A stretch of DNA of 64,000 nucleotides from Deltaproteobacteria bacterium (GCA_016703535.1 JADJBV010000001.1:2718001-2782000); one strand, 5' to 3'. Counted from the first letter of the stretch, positions 42,703 to 52,707 are shown. Program-made: numbers and translations. Notes: generated by a model from the sequence alone, not told the origin.

Positions 42703-44013
42703 ATGCGCTGGGCCGGTGCGGCGAGCTTGTGTTTCGCCTCGTTGTTCGCGTCTGGCCTGGGCGAGGGCTCGGCCCGGGCCGAACCCAACGCCGACGCCGC
42801 CGAGATCATCCTGCAAAACCGGCGACCGCTGGCCTTCATCATGTTTACGCCCAGCGGTGACACTGGCGCGACCCGCAGCTCGGAGATCATCCGGTGGGTC
42901 AGCGAACTTTTCGATCAACACACCGACTTCCGCTTGGAGCGACGCGACGCCGACGAAGCCGTCGAGTGCGCTGGGCGTTTGGGTTGTTTGGCCGAGCTGG
43001 TGCGGGCTGACTACCAGCGTGAAGGCCTGCGCCTGGAGAACGGAAGTTACGGGCCCTACGCCGATCACCTCAACAAGCTCAAAGAGAAGAAGGCCGTCTA
43101 CCCTCAGTACCTCTTGATCGTCTCCAAGGTGGCCGACGAAGACGTGGATCGGATCAGCCTGACGCTGCTGGACACCGACGCCGCCCTCGAGGTGATCCAC
43201 GAGGCGGATCGCAAAAAAGATGGCTGGCGCCGAGACGCCGAGGCTCGCGTGGCCCAGGTGGCGCCGGTGGCCAAAGAACGTTCGGTCGAGGCCAAGAGCG
43301 AAGACGAAGCCCGGCGGTTCATCGAAGATCGGATCCGAGGCGAGCTGCGGCGGCGCTTCGAGGACGAGGGCCACTGGGAGCCCTACGGCATCGTCGAGCT
43401 CCAGTGCCCGGTGGCCGGCGTGGCGATCAAGTTGGACGGGACCACCGTCGGCACCACTCGGGCCGGACAGACTCGGCTGCTCAACGTGCTCGAGGGCCGT
43501 CACCAGCTGGCCTTCGAAAGCCCCGACTTTCGCCCCGACGAACGGACCGTCGAGGTGAAGCGGCGAGAGACCACCCAACAGCGGGTCGACTTGATGCCCC
43601 TGACCTCCACCTCCTCGACCCTCCGCACCGCCACCTTGTGGGGTGGGGTTGGGGTGGCCGCCTTGGGCCTCGGCGCCGTGGCGTTTGCGGTGTTCCGGGC
43701 CGATCCCGACGTGGTCACCTATTGCCCGGTCGTCGGTGAGGGCGGTGACTGCGGCGGCAGCCAGTTCATCACCTTCGGCTACGACACCGACCCGGTCCCG
43801 ACCTTCAACGAAGAGGTCAACCCGGGGGGACTGATGATCGCGCCCTTGGGCTTGAGCCTGGTGGGGATGGGCGCGACCTGGGCCTTGGGCACCCTCCTCT
43901 TCGGCACGGAAGAAGATCTCCCTTGGCCTCAGATCGTCGCGGGCGTGTTGGTCGGCGCCGCCGGGTATGGCGTCGCCTTGGCCCTCAACGGCAGCAGCCC
44001 CTACGATCGCTGA
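42703..44013 (+). CDS. Secreted PEGA-domain protein with C-terminal membrane helices
   Basis: 436 residues. A signal peptide ends near GSARA. An N-terminal domain (to about residue 200) has paired Cys (ECAGRLGCLAEL) like the one in the PEGA protein at 26890. A PEGA domain follows (about 225-300: GIVELQCPVAGVAIKLDGTTVG ... NVLEGRHQLAFESPDF), then three hydrophobic segments in the last 130 residues. It is the first gene of a plus-strand run with a zinc-ribbon/TPR protein and a kinase. It probably senses or scaffolds at the envelope; function not known. Confidence 0.75.
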   Translation: MRWAGAASLCFASLFASGLGEGSARAEPNADAAEIILQNRRPLAFIMFTPSGDTGATRSSEIIRWVSELFDQHTDFRLERRDADEAVECAGRLGCLAELVRADYQREGLRLENGSYGPYADHLNKLKEKKAVYPQYLLIVSKVADEDVDRISLTLLDTDAALEVIHEADRKKDGWRRDAEARVAQVAPVAKERSVEAKSEDEARRFIEDRIRGELRRRFEDEGHWEPYGIVELQCPVAGVAIKLDGTTVGTTRAGQTRLLNVLEGRHQLAFESPDFRPDERTVEVKRRETTQQRVDLMPLTSTSSTLRTATLWGGVGVAALGLGAVAFAVFRADPDVVTYCPVVGEGGDCGGSQFITFGYDTDPVPTFNEEVNPGGLMIAPLGLSLVGMGATWALGTLLFGTEEDLPWPQIVAGVLVGAAGYGVALALNGSSPYDR

Positions 44014-44016
44014 GCC

Positions 44017-45450
44017 ATGAGCCACTGTCCCTCCTGCGGCAAACCTGCCCTGACCAAGGCCTGGTTCTGCGCGTTTTGTGCGACCCCCCTTCGGACCGAC
44101 GAAGAACTTTCGGCCGAAACCGCCCTCATCGAGTTCCAGTCGACCGAGGCGGCCGACGAGGCGCCCTTCGCCAGCCTGAACGACCCCGCCTTCGCCGAAG
44201 AGCTCACCCACACCTTGGCCTGGAGCCGGGCCCCCGACGTCTTCACCGGTGAGGCGCTGATCGTCGGTGAACTCAGCCTGGAGATCCCGATCGAGGATCC
44301 GATCTCCATGACCTTCGGGGCGGTGGCGCCGGCCGAAGATGGATCGCTGCGGGGCCTGTTGCTCTACGCCGATCGAAGCTCGGCCAAATACCTGAGCCCA
44401 AGCGCCGTGCCTCGCCTGACTCAACCCGCCGACGAGGTGGTGTTGACGCCTTACGAGCGGTACCTGGTCACCTACATCAACGGGCGACGTTCGATCCGGG
44501 AGCTGCAAGAGGCTGGGCTGCTCGCGCCCGAAGAGATGTCCTCTTCGATCTTGACCTTGATCGATCGAGGGTTGGTCAGCCTCGATCCGCCCCGCTCCCA
44601 GGCCGACTACGTCGAACGCACCGAACAGGTGCACCTGGACGAAATTGCGGGGCCGCCGATCGATGATCTGCACTTGCCGCCCCGGCCTGGTTCACCCGAG
44701 CCGCCGCCGCTCGCCCCGCCGGTGTTGGAGGCCAGCGCCCTGGTCGAGCTGGCCCCCGAGCCGAGCCCCCTGCCGACGCCACCGGCCCCCTCCTCCTCCA
44801 GCGCCGCCAAAGGGAGCGTGATCCAAAAGCGGGCCAAGGTCACCCCGCCGACGCCGGCCGAAGCACCCGCGCCCCCGGCGGGCTCCAGCGGCCCTCGCAA
44901 AAAACAGGAGTCGAAGGCCAAAGATCTCTACGAGGCGGCGCTGAGGGACAAGGCCGCCGGCAACTATGTCTCGGCCCGGATGAACCTGAAGTTGGCGGTG
45001 GCCTTCCACCCCAACAACCCGGTGTACCAAGCCCTCTTCCGCAGTTTGGTCGACGCCCCCGCGCCCCAAGTCACCGAACCCAAACCCCTGCACGGCGCGG
45101 CGGCCAAACTATACGAAGAGGCCGAACGGGCCGAGGCCGGGGGTGAACTCGATCGGACCATTCGCCTGTTGGAGCGAGCGCTCCAGGTCTCCAAAGAGGC
45201 GGTGATCCTCAACCGCTTGGGCGTCATCTTGGCCACCAAAAAACGGGACTTCGGGAGGGCCCAAGAGCTGCTGGAAGCGGCGGTGGAGCTCGATCCCCAA
45301 AACGCGGCCTACGTGCACAACCTCAGCAAGATCTTGGCGGCGGCGGCCCTGCGGCTGGCGGGCCACCCAAGTGATGGCTCGTCCAAGGAGCCACCTCGGC
45401 GCTCACGGCTGGCGTCCTTTTGGGATCGGCTCCGCGGCAAGAAGCGTTGA
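44017..45450 (+). CDS. Zinc-ribbon protein with winged-helix-like and TPR segments
   Basis: 477 residues. The N-terminus is a double zinc knuckle, CPSCGKPALTKAWFCAFC. A central domain includes LTPYERYLVTYINGRRSIRELQEAGLL, a winged-helix-like segment found in myxobacterial response proteins. After a Pro-rich linker (about 215-290) there are TPR-like helices (AKDLYEAALRDKAAGNYVSARMNLKLAVAFHPNN and AAKLYEEAERAEAGGELDRTIRLLERAL). It begins three bases after the PEGA gene and ends ten bases before the kinase gene. It is probably an adaptor for that system. Confidence 0.75.
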   Translation: MSHCPSCGKPALTKAWFCAFCATPLRTDEELSAETALIEFQSTEAADEAPFASLNDPAFAEELTHTLAWSRAPDVFTGEALIVGELSLEIPIEDPISMTFGAVAPAEDGSLRGLLLYADRSSAKYLSPSAVPRLTQPADEVVLTPYERYLVTYINGRRSIRELQEAGLLAPEEMSSSILTLIDRGLVSLDPPRSQADYVERTEQVHLDEIAGPPIDDLHLPPRPGSPEPPPLAPPVLEASALVELAPEPSPLPTPPAPSSSSAAKGSVIQKRAKVTPPTPAEAPAPPAGSSGPRKKQESKAKDLYEAALRDKAAGNYVSARMNLKLAVAFHPNNPVYQALFRSLVDAPAPQVTEPKPLHGAAAKLYEEAERAEAGGELDRTIRLLERALQVSKEAVILNRLGVILATKKRDFGRAQELLEAAVELDPQNAAYVHNLSKILAAAALRLAGHPSDGSSKEPPRRSRLASFWDRLRGKKR

Positions 45451-45459
45451 ACCCACGCC

Positions 45460-48400
45460 ATGGCCTCCCGCCTCCACGTCTTCGACAAATACGAGGTCAT
45501 TCGGCGCCTGGCCTCGGGAGGGATGGGCGATATCTTCTTGGCCCGGCAGACGGGCGCCGCCGGCTTCAACCGCCTGGTGGTGCTGAAGAGCCTGAAGCCC
45601 GACGTCGCCGAACAGCCCGAGTTTTTGGCTCAGTTCCTCAACGAGGCCCGCACCGCGGCCCGGCTCAACCACCCCAACGTGGTGGCGGTCTACGACGTCG
45701 GTGAATATCGAGGCGTGTACTTCTTGGCCATGGAGTACATCCGCGGCGCCGATCTGGCGGTTTTGGCGAAGGCCACCGAGTTGGCCGAACAACGGCTGCC
45801 CCAACGGCTGGCGGCGGCGATCGCCCACGACGCGGCCTTGGGCTTGTTCCACGCCCACCGGGCCACCGACGAGGCGGGCCACCCCTTGGAGATCGTGCAC
45901 CGGGACGTCAGCCCTCAAAACGTGATGGTCCGGCTGGACGGCCTGACCAAAGTGGTGGACTTCGGCATCGCCGCCGCCAAAGACGAGTTGGGCCGTCGGG
46001 AACCCGGGAAAGTGCAAGGTAAGTTGCGCTACCTGGCCCCCGAACAACTCGAGGGCAAGAAGGTGGACGGCCGGGCCGATCAATACGCCCTCGGGGTCGT
46101 CCTCTACGAGCTGCTGACCCAAAGCCGCCCCTTCACCGGTCGGACACCGAAGGAGGTCTTCGGGCAGATCTTGAGCGGAGGGCTGCCGCCGCCCCACACC
46201 CAAGACGAGTCCATCTCACCCGAACTTTCGGCGATCACCATGCGGATGTTGCGCCGACGCCCCGAAGATCGCTTCGCGGATCTGGAGGTGGTGGCCCACG
46301 CGCTGCGACCGTTCCGGGACGACGGGCCGCCGGTCGAAGGCCTGCTCTCGCGCTTCACCACCACCTTGGTCGGCCGCCGGGTCCTGGCCCTCACTCAAAA
46401 CCTGACGCCCGAGCCGGTGGAGGTGGCCGGGCTGCTCCAGACCGCCGAACTGCCCTGCCCCACCTGTGGCGCGGTCAACGCGATCCGGGACCGCTATTGC
46501 CGAGCCTGCGGGGCGGAGTTGCTGAAAGGGGCCAGCCCCCCAGCGTCGAGCGCCCGCCCGCCGACGGAGCGGCCCAGCACGACGGGGAACTTGGGGCTCG
46601 GCGCTCAGCTCCTGGCGGCGGCGGGGCGGGCCAAAGTGCTGGTCGGAGGTGACCCCCGGAAGGTGCTGGTGATCGGGGCCCAACTGGGGCGTGGGAACGG
46701 GGCGGACCTCAACCTGCCCAACTTCGTCGAGGTTTGGGCCGAAGAACACGGGGCCCTGGTTCAAGCCGCGGGGCCTGGGCGGGCCCACTTGGTCTTCGGC
46801 ACCGGGGCCCGACCCGCCACCCCTCGGGCCGTGGTGGCGGCGGCCTTTCGTCTCTTGGCCCGGGCGGAAGAACACGGGGGCGGGGTCCTGGCGATCGCCG
46901 AGGGGGCAGCCCAGATCAGCGCCGGCGCCGGGCGCACCCGGATCTCTGGGCCGGCGATCGCGGACGCCGAACGACTGCTGGCCGGGGCGTCCGGTCGAGG
47001 GGGCGTCTTCGTCAGCGACGCGCTCTCCCGGCAGCTCACTCGCCACTTCCCACTCCAGGCGGTCCGAGCGGCGACCGAAGGGGGCCTGGAGCTCCACCTC
47101 TGCCAGGTCTTGCCCAACCCAGAGGCCGAGGTCCGGACCGGGCCACTTTTTGGCCGAAGGGCCGAGCTGATCACCGCCGAGCAGGTGCTGCACCAAGGCC
47201 TGAGCGGCCGGCCCGAGACCTTGGTGATCGCCTCGGAGCCGGGCCTGGGAAAGTCGCGTTTTTTGCTCGAGTTGGCCCGGCGCGCCGAAGAACGGGGCGC
47301 CCTGGTGATCCAACTTTTTGGGCACGGGCCCCACCGACAGGGACCGGAGCTGTTGGTCCAGGCCGTCGAGCAGGCGCTCCAGGCCCTGGGTCACGAGGAA
47401 GGGCTGGCTGATCCGCTGGAGTTGCTGGGGTTGGAGCCGGCGGCAAAACGTCGCCTGCTTTTGGCTTTGGGGCGAAGGGTGCCGGAGCTGGATCCGGAGT
47501 CGACCGAACCAAGGCTGAGGGACGACGCCAGCTTGGTGCGGGCCTTGATCGCCATTGCCGATCTGCGACCCCTCTGCGTGTTGGTCGACGATCTCCACCT
47601 CTTCCCGACAGCGGCGATCGCCCGCTTCGATGAGTTGACCCGGCGCCTCAGGAGCGGACGGATCGCCGCCTTCGCGAGCATCGATCAGGCCGAACAAGGG
47701 GCCCTCGGCTTGACCGCCAAGGTCCAGATCCTGCCGCCCTTGGGCGATGACAAGATCTTGGCCTTGGTGGCAGGCCAACTTGGGGGCGCCCTGCCGCCGG
47801 CCGCAGCCCACCTGCTCCTGGAGCGGGCCGACGGGAGCCCTACCGTAGCCTTGTTGTTGGCCGAGATGATGTTCGACCTGGGGGGCCTGGCCCGGGTCGA
47901 CGGTCGCCTGGTGGCCCAAGCGGCCCTGACCAACCTCGAGTTGCCGCACCGGATCGATGAGCTGGTCACGCTGCGCCTGGCCCGCCTCGACAAACGAACC
48001 CGAGACTTCTTGCGGGTGGGGGCGGTGCTGGGCAGCGCTTTTGAGGTGAAGCTAGTGGCGAAGGCCCTGGGGGTGAGCGAACCCGAGGCCCTGGTGAACG
48101 CCGCCGTCGGCCAGCGGCTTTTGGTGCGGGGTGGTCCCAATTCGGTCCACTTCGCCCAACCCCAGATCCGCCGCACCCTGGTCGAACGCCTGACACTCCA
48201 GGATCAGCAGCGGGTCCACGCCCGGCTGGCCCAGGTCTTGGAGGCGGAACCGGCGCCCCTCGATGGGCCCCACCGCCTCGAGCTCACCCGCCACTACCTG
48301 GCGGCGGATCGGGCCAAGGAGGCCGTGCAAGTTGCCTTGCAATTCGACTTCGAGGCCGGTGAAGGCGGCGCCGACCTGCTGATGGCCTTGGTCGCCGAAG

Positions 48401-49176
48401 CCCTCTTGGCCGCCCCCGACGTGATGGGTGAGTTGTCGCCGGAGGAACATGATCACCTGGTCGACCACGCCCTTCCCCGCTGGGCCAAACGTAGCCTCGA
48501 GGACGCCGAGACCTTGGCCAACCACCTGGATCCCCTTTTGGAGCCCGCCCCAAAGGCCCGGCTCCGGGCTCAACGGGCTGAGCTTCGGCGACGTTTGGGT
48601 CGGCTGACCGACGCGCTCCACGACGCCCACGCCGCGCTCTTGGCCCACGGCCCTTCGGCCCGGGGGCTGGCGACCCTGGCCGCGGTGCTGGAAGACAAAG
48701 GTGAACTCGGCCCGGCGGTGGAGCGGTTGGTGGCCGCCATCGCCGCCGAAGCCGAGGCCCCCAGCGCCGACCGGGGGCTGCCTTCAGCCTTGGCCAACGC
48801 CCTCGGGCGCTTGTACTTCAAGCTCCGCCGACCCGACGAAGCGGCGCCCCTCTTCGAGTTGGCCCGGGCCACCGCCCAACAAGCCCAAGATCCGCTGCGG
48901 GAAGCCCAGGCCCTGATCAACTTGGCGGCCCTGGCGGCTCAAGGCCAAGATCCGACCGGGGCCGAAGTTCGGCTCAAGGAGGCCGAAGCCCTGGCGGAGC
49001 GGGGCCAAGACCTGCTGACCTTGGCCAAGATCGCCATCAATCAAGGGCGCCTGGCCCTCAGTCGGGGACAACCGGCGGCCGCCCGGGATGCCCTGGAGCG
49101 GGCGGTCGGTTTGGCCCGGGACGTCGGTTGGCAGGAGGGCGAAGCCTTGGCCCTCGAATCCTTGCGCCCGCTCTAG
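45460..49176 (+). CDS. Ser/Thr kinase-ATPase-TPR signalling protein (PknK-like layout)
   Basis: 1238 residues. The kinase domain (about 8-285) has LASGGMGDIFLA, VVLKSL, HRDVSPQN and VDFGIA, and is intact. It is followed by a zinc ribbon (CPTCGAVNAIRDRYCRACG) and a segment resembling a degenerate nucleotide-cyclase fold (about 430-560, with GPAIADAERLLAG). A P-loop ATPase comes next (SEPGLGKSRFLLELARRAEERG, then LRPLCVLVDDLHLF), and TPR-like helices run to the C-terminus. No transmembrane helix is present. The AAA-TPR part is typical of STAND signal ATPases. It follows a second zinc-ribbon gene, so the two may work together. Confidence 0.9.
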   Translation: MASRLHVFDKYEVIRRLASGGMGDIFLARQTGAAGFNRLVVLKSLKPDVAEQPEFLAQFLNEARTAARLNHPNVVAVYDVGEYRGVYFLAMEYIRGADLAVLAKATELAEQRLPQRLAAAIAHDAALGLFHAHRATDEAGHPLEIVHRDVSPQNVMVRLDGLTKVVDFGIAAAKDELGRREPGKVQGKLRYLAPEQLEGKKVDGRADQYALGVVLYELLTQSRPFTGRTPKEVFGQILSGGLPPPHTQDESISPELSAITMRMLRRRPEDRFADLEVVAHALRPFRDDGPPVEGLLSRFTTTLVGRRVLALTQNLTPEPVEVAGLLQTAELPCPTCGAVNAIRDRYCRACGAELLKGASPPASSARPPTERPSTTGNLGLGAQLLAAAGRAKVLVGGDPRKVLVIGAQLGRGNGADLNLPNFVEVWAEEHGALVQAAGPGRAHLVFGTGARPATPRAVVAAAFRLLARAEEHGGGVLAIAEGAAQISAGAGRTRISGPAIADAERLLAGASGRGGVFVSDALSRQLTRHFPLQAVRAATEGGLELHLCQVLPNPEAEVRTGPLFGRRAELITAEQVLHQGLSGRPETLVIASEPGLGKSRFLLELARRAEERGALVIQLFGHGPHRQGPELLVQAVEQALQALGHEEGLADPLELLGLEPAAKRRLLLALGRRVPELDPESTEPRLRDDASLVRALIAIADLRPLCVLVDDLHLFPTAAIARFDELTRRLRSGRIAAFASIDQAEQGALGLTAKVQILPPLGDDKILALVAGQLGGALPPAAAHLLLERADGSPTVALLLAEMMFDLGGLARVDGRLVAQAALTNLELPHRIDELVTLRLARLDKRTRDFLRVGAVLGSAFEVKLVAKALGVSEPEALVNAAVGQRLLVRGGPNSVHFAQPQIRRTLVERLTLQDQQRVHARLAQVLEAEPAPLDGPHRLELTRHYLAADRAKEAVQVALQFDFEAGEGGADLLMALVAEALLAAPDVMGELSPEEHDHLVDHALPRWAKRSLEDAETLANHLDPLLEPAPKARLRAQRAELRRRLGRLTDALHDAHAALLAHGPSARGLATLAAVLEDKGELGPAVERLVAAIAAEAEAPSADRGLPSALANALGRLYFKLRRPDEAAPLFELARATAQQAQDPLREAQALINLAALAAQGQDPTGAEVRLKEAEALAERGQDLLTLAKIAINQGRLALSRGQPAAARDALERAVGLARDVGWQEGEALALESLRPL

Positions 49177-49190
49177 TAGGGTCCGCGGCG

Positions 49191-49589
49191 ATGACCGAAG
49201 CAGCCGTGGAGAAGAAGCGCTTTTTTACCTTCAAGCGGATCGTGATCCTCTCGATGGTCTTCGTCGTGCCGCTGGTCCTCTTTGGCCTCTACACGGCCTT
49301 CACCTTGACCTGGAGTTACTCCGAAGGTGAACGCTCCGGGATCCTCCAGAAGATCTCGCACAAGGGTTGGATCTGCAAAACCTTCGAGGGTGAGCTGGCG
49401 GTCACCACCTCCCCCGGCGTCGCCCCGATCATTTGGCACTTTACGGTGCCGGACCCGCTGGTGGTCGACAAGCTGAACGCCGCCACCGGCAAGGCCGTCG
49501 TGCTCCACTACACCGAACACCGCGGCATCCCCAGCACCTGCTTCGGAGACACCGGCTACTTCGTCACCGACGTCCAGGCACAGCCCTAG
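49191..49589 (+). CDS. Small conserved inner-membrane protein
   Basis: 132 residues: a short basic N-terminus, one transmembrane helix (about 16-39, VILSMVFVVPLVLFGLYTAFTLT), then a soluble domain with YSEGERSGILQKISHKGWICKTFEGEL and HYTEHRGIPSTCFGDTGYFV. This set of motifs recurs, as I remember, in a widespread family of unknown function that is sometimes misnamed as 6-phosphogluconate dehydrogenase. Two Cys are conserved in those motifs. It starts 14 bases after the kinase gene and may be last in that transcript. Confidence 0.8.
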   Translation: MTEAAVEKKRFFTFKRIVILSMVFVVPLVLFGLYTAFTLTWSYSEGERSGILQKISHKGWICKTFEGELAVTTSPGVAPIIWHFTVPDPLVVDKLNAATGKAVVLHYTEHRGIPSTCFGDTGYFVTDVQAQP

Positions 49590-49604
49590 TCCTGCCACCG
49601 GGCC

Positions 49605-50891
49605 TCACGCCAAGAGGAACTGGGTCACCGGGATCACCTCGTCTTGGGCGTCCAAGGTCTCGACGATCCGGGCGGTCTCGTCGGGGGCCGACAACTCGAG
49701 CAGGTAGTCGGCCGGAGCGCCGTTGGCTTGGTAGACCTTGACCGTGGGCCGGGCCAACAAGGCTGGATCCGCGGGGAGCGCCACGACCACCGCCTTTTGG
49801 CCGCCCGACAGGCGCACCACCGAACCCACCGGGTAAAGGCCGACCACCCGCTGGAACAACTTGGCGACCCGACGATCGAAGCGGCCCCCGGCGTGATCGG
49901 TCAACAGGCGCACCGCCTGATCGGGCTTGAGGCCCCGTCGTTGGGGGCCGGGGTGGACCAGTCGATCGTAGGCGCAGGCGATCGCCACCAGCTGGGACGA
50001 CAACCCCGGGAGCAGGCCGTCGGGCCCCCCCGTCGCCGGTAGGGGCGCCTCCAGGGCCACCGAACACCGCTCCATGGCCTCTTTGGGCTGATGAAAGGCG
50101 GCGATCGCCAGGGCCGAGGCCAAGGGCTCGGGTTCGGTGCCCGGCGGCACCAAGGCCCGGCCGAGATCGTGGAACAGCGCCGACATCAAGAGCCCCATCA
50201 GGTCACTTCGGGCCGCGCCCAGCCGTTGTCCCATCAGCAGGACCAAAGCGGTGACCGCGGCGCTGTGCATCGGCAAGGCGCCCTCGGGGTTCCAAAAGCG
50301 AGTCAACCCGGAGAGCAAGCCCTCTTGCCCTTCAGCGGCGGTCGCCAGCTGCTGGACCGCCCGGCGGATCCGGGACAAGGCCACCAGCCGAGACCCCGCC
50401 ACCGCGGTGAGCGCCTCCTCCAGGACCACGATCAGCTGGGCATACGTGCGGGCCAACTCCAGCTTGCGATCGATGCTGAAGGCCCGAGACTGTTCGAGGG
50501 GGCGGATGATGATCTTGGCAAACTTTTCGGTGGCGAAGTTCTTTGGGGTGTTGCTCAGCATCGCCTGCTGAAATCGCAGCAAGAAGGCCTCGACCTCGGC
50601 CACCTCCAAGGCCGCACCGATGGTCAGCTCGTTGATGCCCAGGCGTCGAAAGAGCCGGCGCAGCTGGATCGCGGCCTCGAAGGCGGCCCCGGAGCGCAGC
50701 CGCACGAACTCGTTGTTGAAGTAGACCGCGTCACCCACCACCTGCAGCTGTAGGGATGGGCACTCGGTCAGGCCAGCCTCGATCGCCCGGCGCAGGTCCT
50801 CGATCACCGCCACCGCGGTTTCGTTCTTGATGTCGTGGACCGCCGCGATCCGCAGGGCCCGGACCACAACGACCAAAAAACCACCGGCCAA
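49605..50891 (-). CDS. HD domain (HD-GYP-like) protein, start uncertain
   Basis: About 428 residues from TTG 50891; the only other in-frame start, 51068, would overlap the HEAT-repeat gene by 138 bases. The C-terminal half contains MHSAAVTALVLLMGQRLG and ALFHDLGRALVPPG, the His and HD pair of HD-type phosphohydrolases. It also has SQLVAIACAYDRLV and the Leu-rich GRFDRRVAKLFQRVVGLYPVGSVV end found in HD-GYP proteins. A full GYP motif is not seen, so c-di-GMP hydrolysis is uncertain. The gene is translated right after the HEAT protein and its product likely works with it. Confidence 0.72.
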   Translation of the reverse strand: MAGGFLVVVVRALRIAAVHDIKNETAVAVIEDLRRAIEAGLTECPSLQLQVVGDAVYFNNEFVRLRSGAAFEAAIQLRRLFRRLGINELTIGAALEVAEVEAFLLRFQQAMLSNTPKNFATEKFAKIIIRPLEQSRAFSIDRKLELARTYAQLIVVLEEALTAVAGSRLVALSRIRRAVQQLATAAEGQEGLLSGLTRFWNPEGALPMHSAAVTALVLLMGQRLGAARSDLMGLLMSALFHDLGRALVPPGTEPEPLASALAIAAFHQPKEAMERCSVALEAPLPATGGPDGLLPGLSSQLVAIACAYDRLVHPGPQRRGLKPDQAVRLLTDHAGGRFDRRVAKLFQRVVGLYPVGSVVRLSGGQKAVVVALPADPALLARPTVKVYQANGAPADYLLELSAPDETARIVETLDAQDEVIPVTQFLLA

Positions 50892-50929
50892 CGCGGCCGT
50901 CCGGGCTTCGGCGGTTTCGCCCCTGGTGT

Positions 50930-52657
50930 TCAGGTCGGGCCCCCTTCCTCTCCAGCGCCGCGGGTCGGCTCCAAACGACGGAGCGCTTCTTTGCAGGCCT
51001 CCTTGACCAAACGATCCCCAAAAAGTCGCTGCGCTTCGGCCCGCAAGGGTTCGATGGCCCCTGGCCACCCACTTTGCCCGAGCGCCAAGGCCGCCGCTCG
51101 CTTCAGCTCCTTGTCCTTCGCGTCCCTGAGCACCCCCAACAAGCGTCGAGCCGGGGCCTCTCCGCCCAAGCTGCCCAAGGCCCGCACGCAGAGCCGGAGG
51201 ACGTCGGGACCGGCGTCGGCGGCGTCGAGTTGGGCGATCAAGATCGGCACCACCTGGGCGTCTTTGGCCCGCACCAGCGCCTGCACCGCTTGCTCCCGGA
51301 CCTCGGGGTTGGGGTCCTGGAGGAGCGGCAAGATCAAGCTACGGTAGGCGCCGACCTCTTCGGTGCGCACCGCCCGGAGGCCCCGGAGCCGGACCGGCGC
51401 CTCGTCGTGGATCAAGGCGGCCCGGGCCAACAAGGCCACGTGTTCGGGGGAAAGTTGTTCCGCCGCTGAAAAGATCCCTGGCGCCGCGGCCTCCCCTCGA
51501 TCCACCAGCCACATCGCCAGCTCTTCGGCGGAGGGAGCCTTTTGCACCAAGGCGGCGATCAGCCGGCGGGCCTGGTCCTTGGGCGCCCGCTCCATCGGCG
51601 TCAGCAGTTGTTCGGCCAAAGCCGGCGGCAAGTAGTGGAGGAGCGCCTGGGCCAAGGTGGCGTTGTCCGGTGTCTCCAGCAGCTTGACCACCCCGGCCAC
51701 CACCTCGGGATCGTTCAAGCAGCCCAAAAACTCAGAGAGCAGCTGCTCACGGCTGGGATCGGCCCGACCACTTTCGGCGATGCGGGCCAAGGCTCGACAG
51801 ACCTCGGGGCTTCGGCGTTCGGCCACCAACAGCCGCACCACCTGGGTCACCAGGTCCACCGCCGCTTGGCGTTCGGCGACGCTGGCCGTCTTCAAGGCGG
51901 CCCACAACCCAAAGAGCAGCCGTTGGCCCACCCCCCGCCGGCTGGCCAACAGCCCCGCCAACAAAGAGGCCCTTTCGCTGCGGCTCAACTCTTGGGCGGC
52001 GGTTTGTTCGGCGTCGGCGACCCGAGCCAACTCCCCCGGCTGGAGCTGAGCGAAGGCCTCCACCTGAGCCAAGGCCGCCAAGGCGTGACCATCGACCAGG
52101 GCCCCACCGGCGCCGTCTACGGGTTGGGACTGGGCCGCCGCCAAGAGGGCCGCCACCCGGGATTGAGCGTTCTTCTTTTGGGCTTCGTTGACCCCGTGTT
52201 CGGCCAGCCCGGAGCGCAGGCTGGTGCTGATGTTGGCGTAGTCGGCCTCCCAGATCAGGGTGCTGAAGGTGTGTTCGGGCCCGAGTTGGCCGCTGACCGC
52301 CCCGAACCACGCCCGCAGGTACGCCGATAGTTCACTGGTCTGCAGCTCGGCGTGAAAGGTGATCGACTCGACCCCGTCGGCGAAGAGGGTGCGGATGGTC
52401 GCGTCTTCCTTGCGTTCGTCCTCCAGGACCGTCAGCTCGCCGTACTTGAGGGCCGTCGGCTGCACCAAGAGGGTCAGCTGGGGCTCGAGCTTCAGGAGTT
52501 CGGCCAAGCGGAGGTGGGCCTCTCGCTCCACTTGAGCGGTGAGCTCGTGGGTGAGGCCGTACATTCGATAGAGCGAAAAGACCCGCCGAAACTGGAGCGC
52601 CACCTCGGCGACCTGGGAGGCAGCCAAGTTCGCCGCCGCCACGGGTGGTTCGGTCAC
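50930..52657 (-). CDS. HEAT-repeat protein
   Basis: 575 residues. The C-terminal half is a run of HEAT-type helical repeats (for example VRLRGLRAVRTEEVGAYRSLILPLLQDPNPEVREQAVQALVRAKD and VLRLCVRALGSLGGEAPARRLLGVLRD). The N-terminal half is helical and has a region (RRVFSLYRMYGLTHELTAQVEREA, then LTLLVQPTALKYGE) that also occurs in HD-type partner proteins. No signal peptide or catalytic site. Such proteins act as protein-binding scaffolds. It precedes the HD gene, with its TGA inside the presumed leader of that gene. Confidence 0.82.
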   Translation of the reverse strand: MTEPPVAAANLAASQVAEVALQFRRVFSLYRMYGLTHELTAQVEREAHLRLAELLKLEPQLTLLVQPTALKYGELTVLEDERKEDATIRTLFADGVESITFHAELQTSELSAYLRAWFGAVSGQLGPEHTFSTLIWEADYANISTSLRSGLAEHGVNEAQKKNAQSRVAALLAAAQSQPVDGAGGALVDGHALAALAQVEAFAQLQPGELARVADAEQTAAQELSRSERASLLAGLLASRRGVGQRLLFGLWAALKTASVAERQAAVDLVTQVVRLLVAERRSPEVCRALARIAESGRADPSREQLLSEFLGCLNDPEVVAGVVKLLETPDNATLAQALLHYLPPALAEQLLTPMERAPKDQARRLIAALVQKAPSAEELAMWLVDRGEAAAPGIFSAAEQLSPEHVALLARAALIHDEAPVRLRGLRAVRTEEVGAYRSLILPLLQDPNPEVREQAVQALVRAKDAQVVPILIAQLDAADAGPDVLRLCVRALGSLGGEAPARRLLGVLRDAKDKELKRAAALALGQSGWPGAIEPLRAEAQRLFGDRLVKEACKEALRRLEPTRGAGEEGGPT

Positions 52658-52707
52658 CCCCGGAGGTTAATACGACTTCGACCCGAACGGGAGCCCGCCC
52701 ACCCCCC

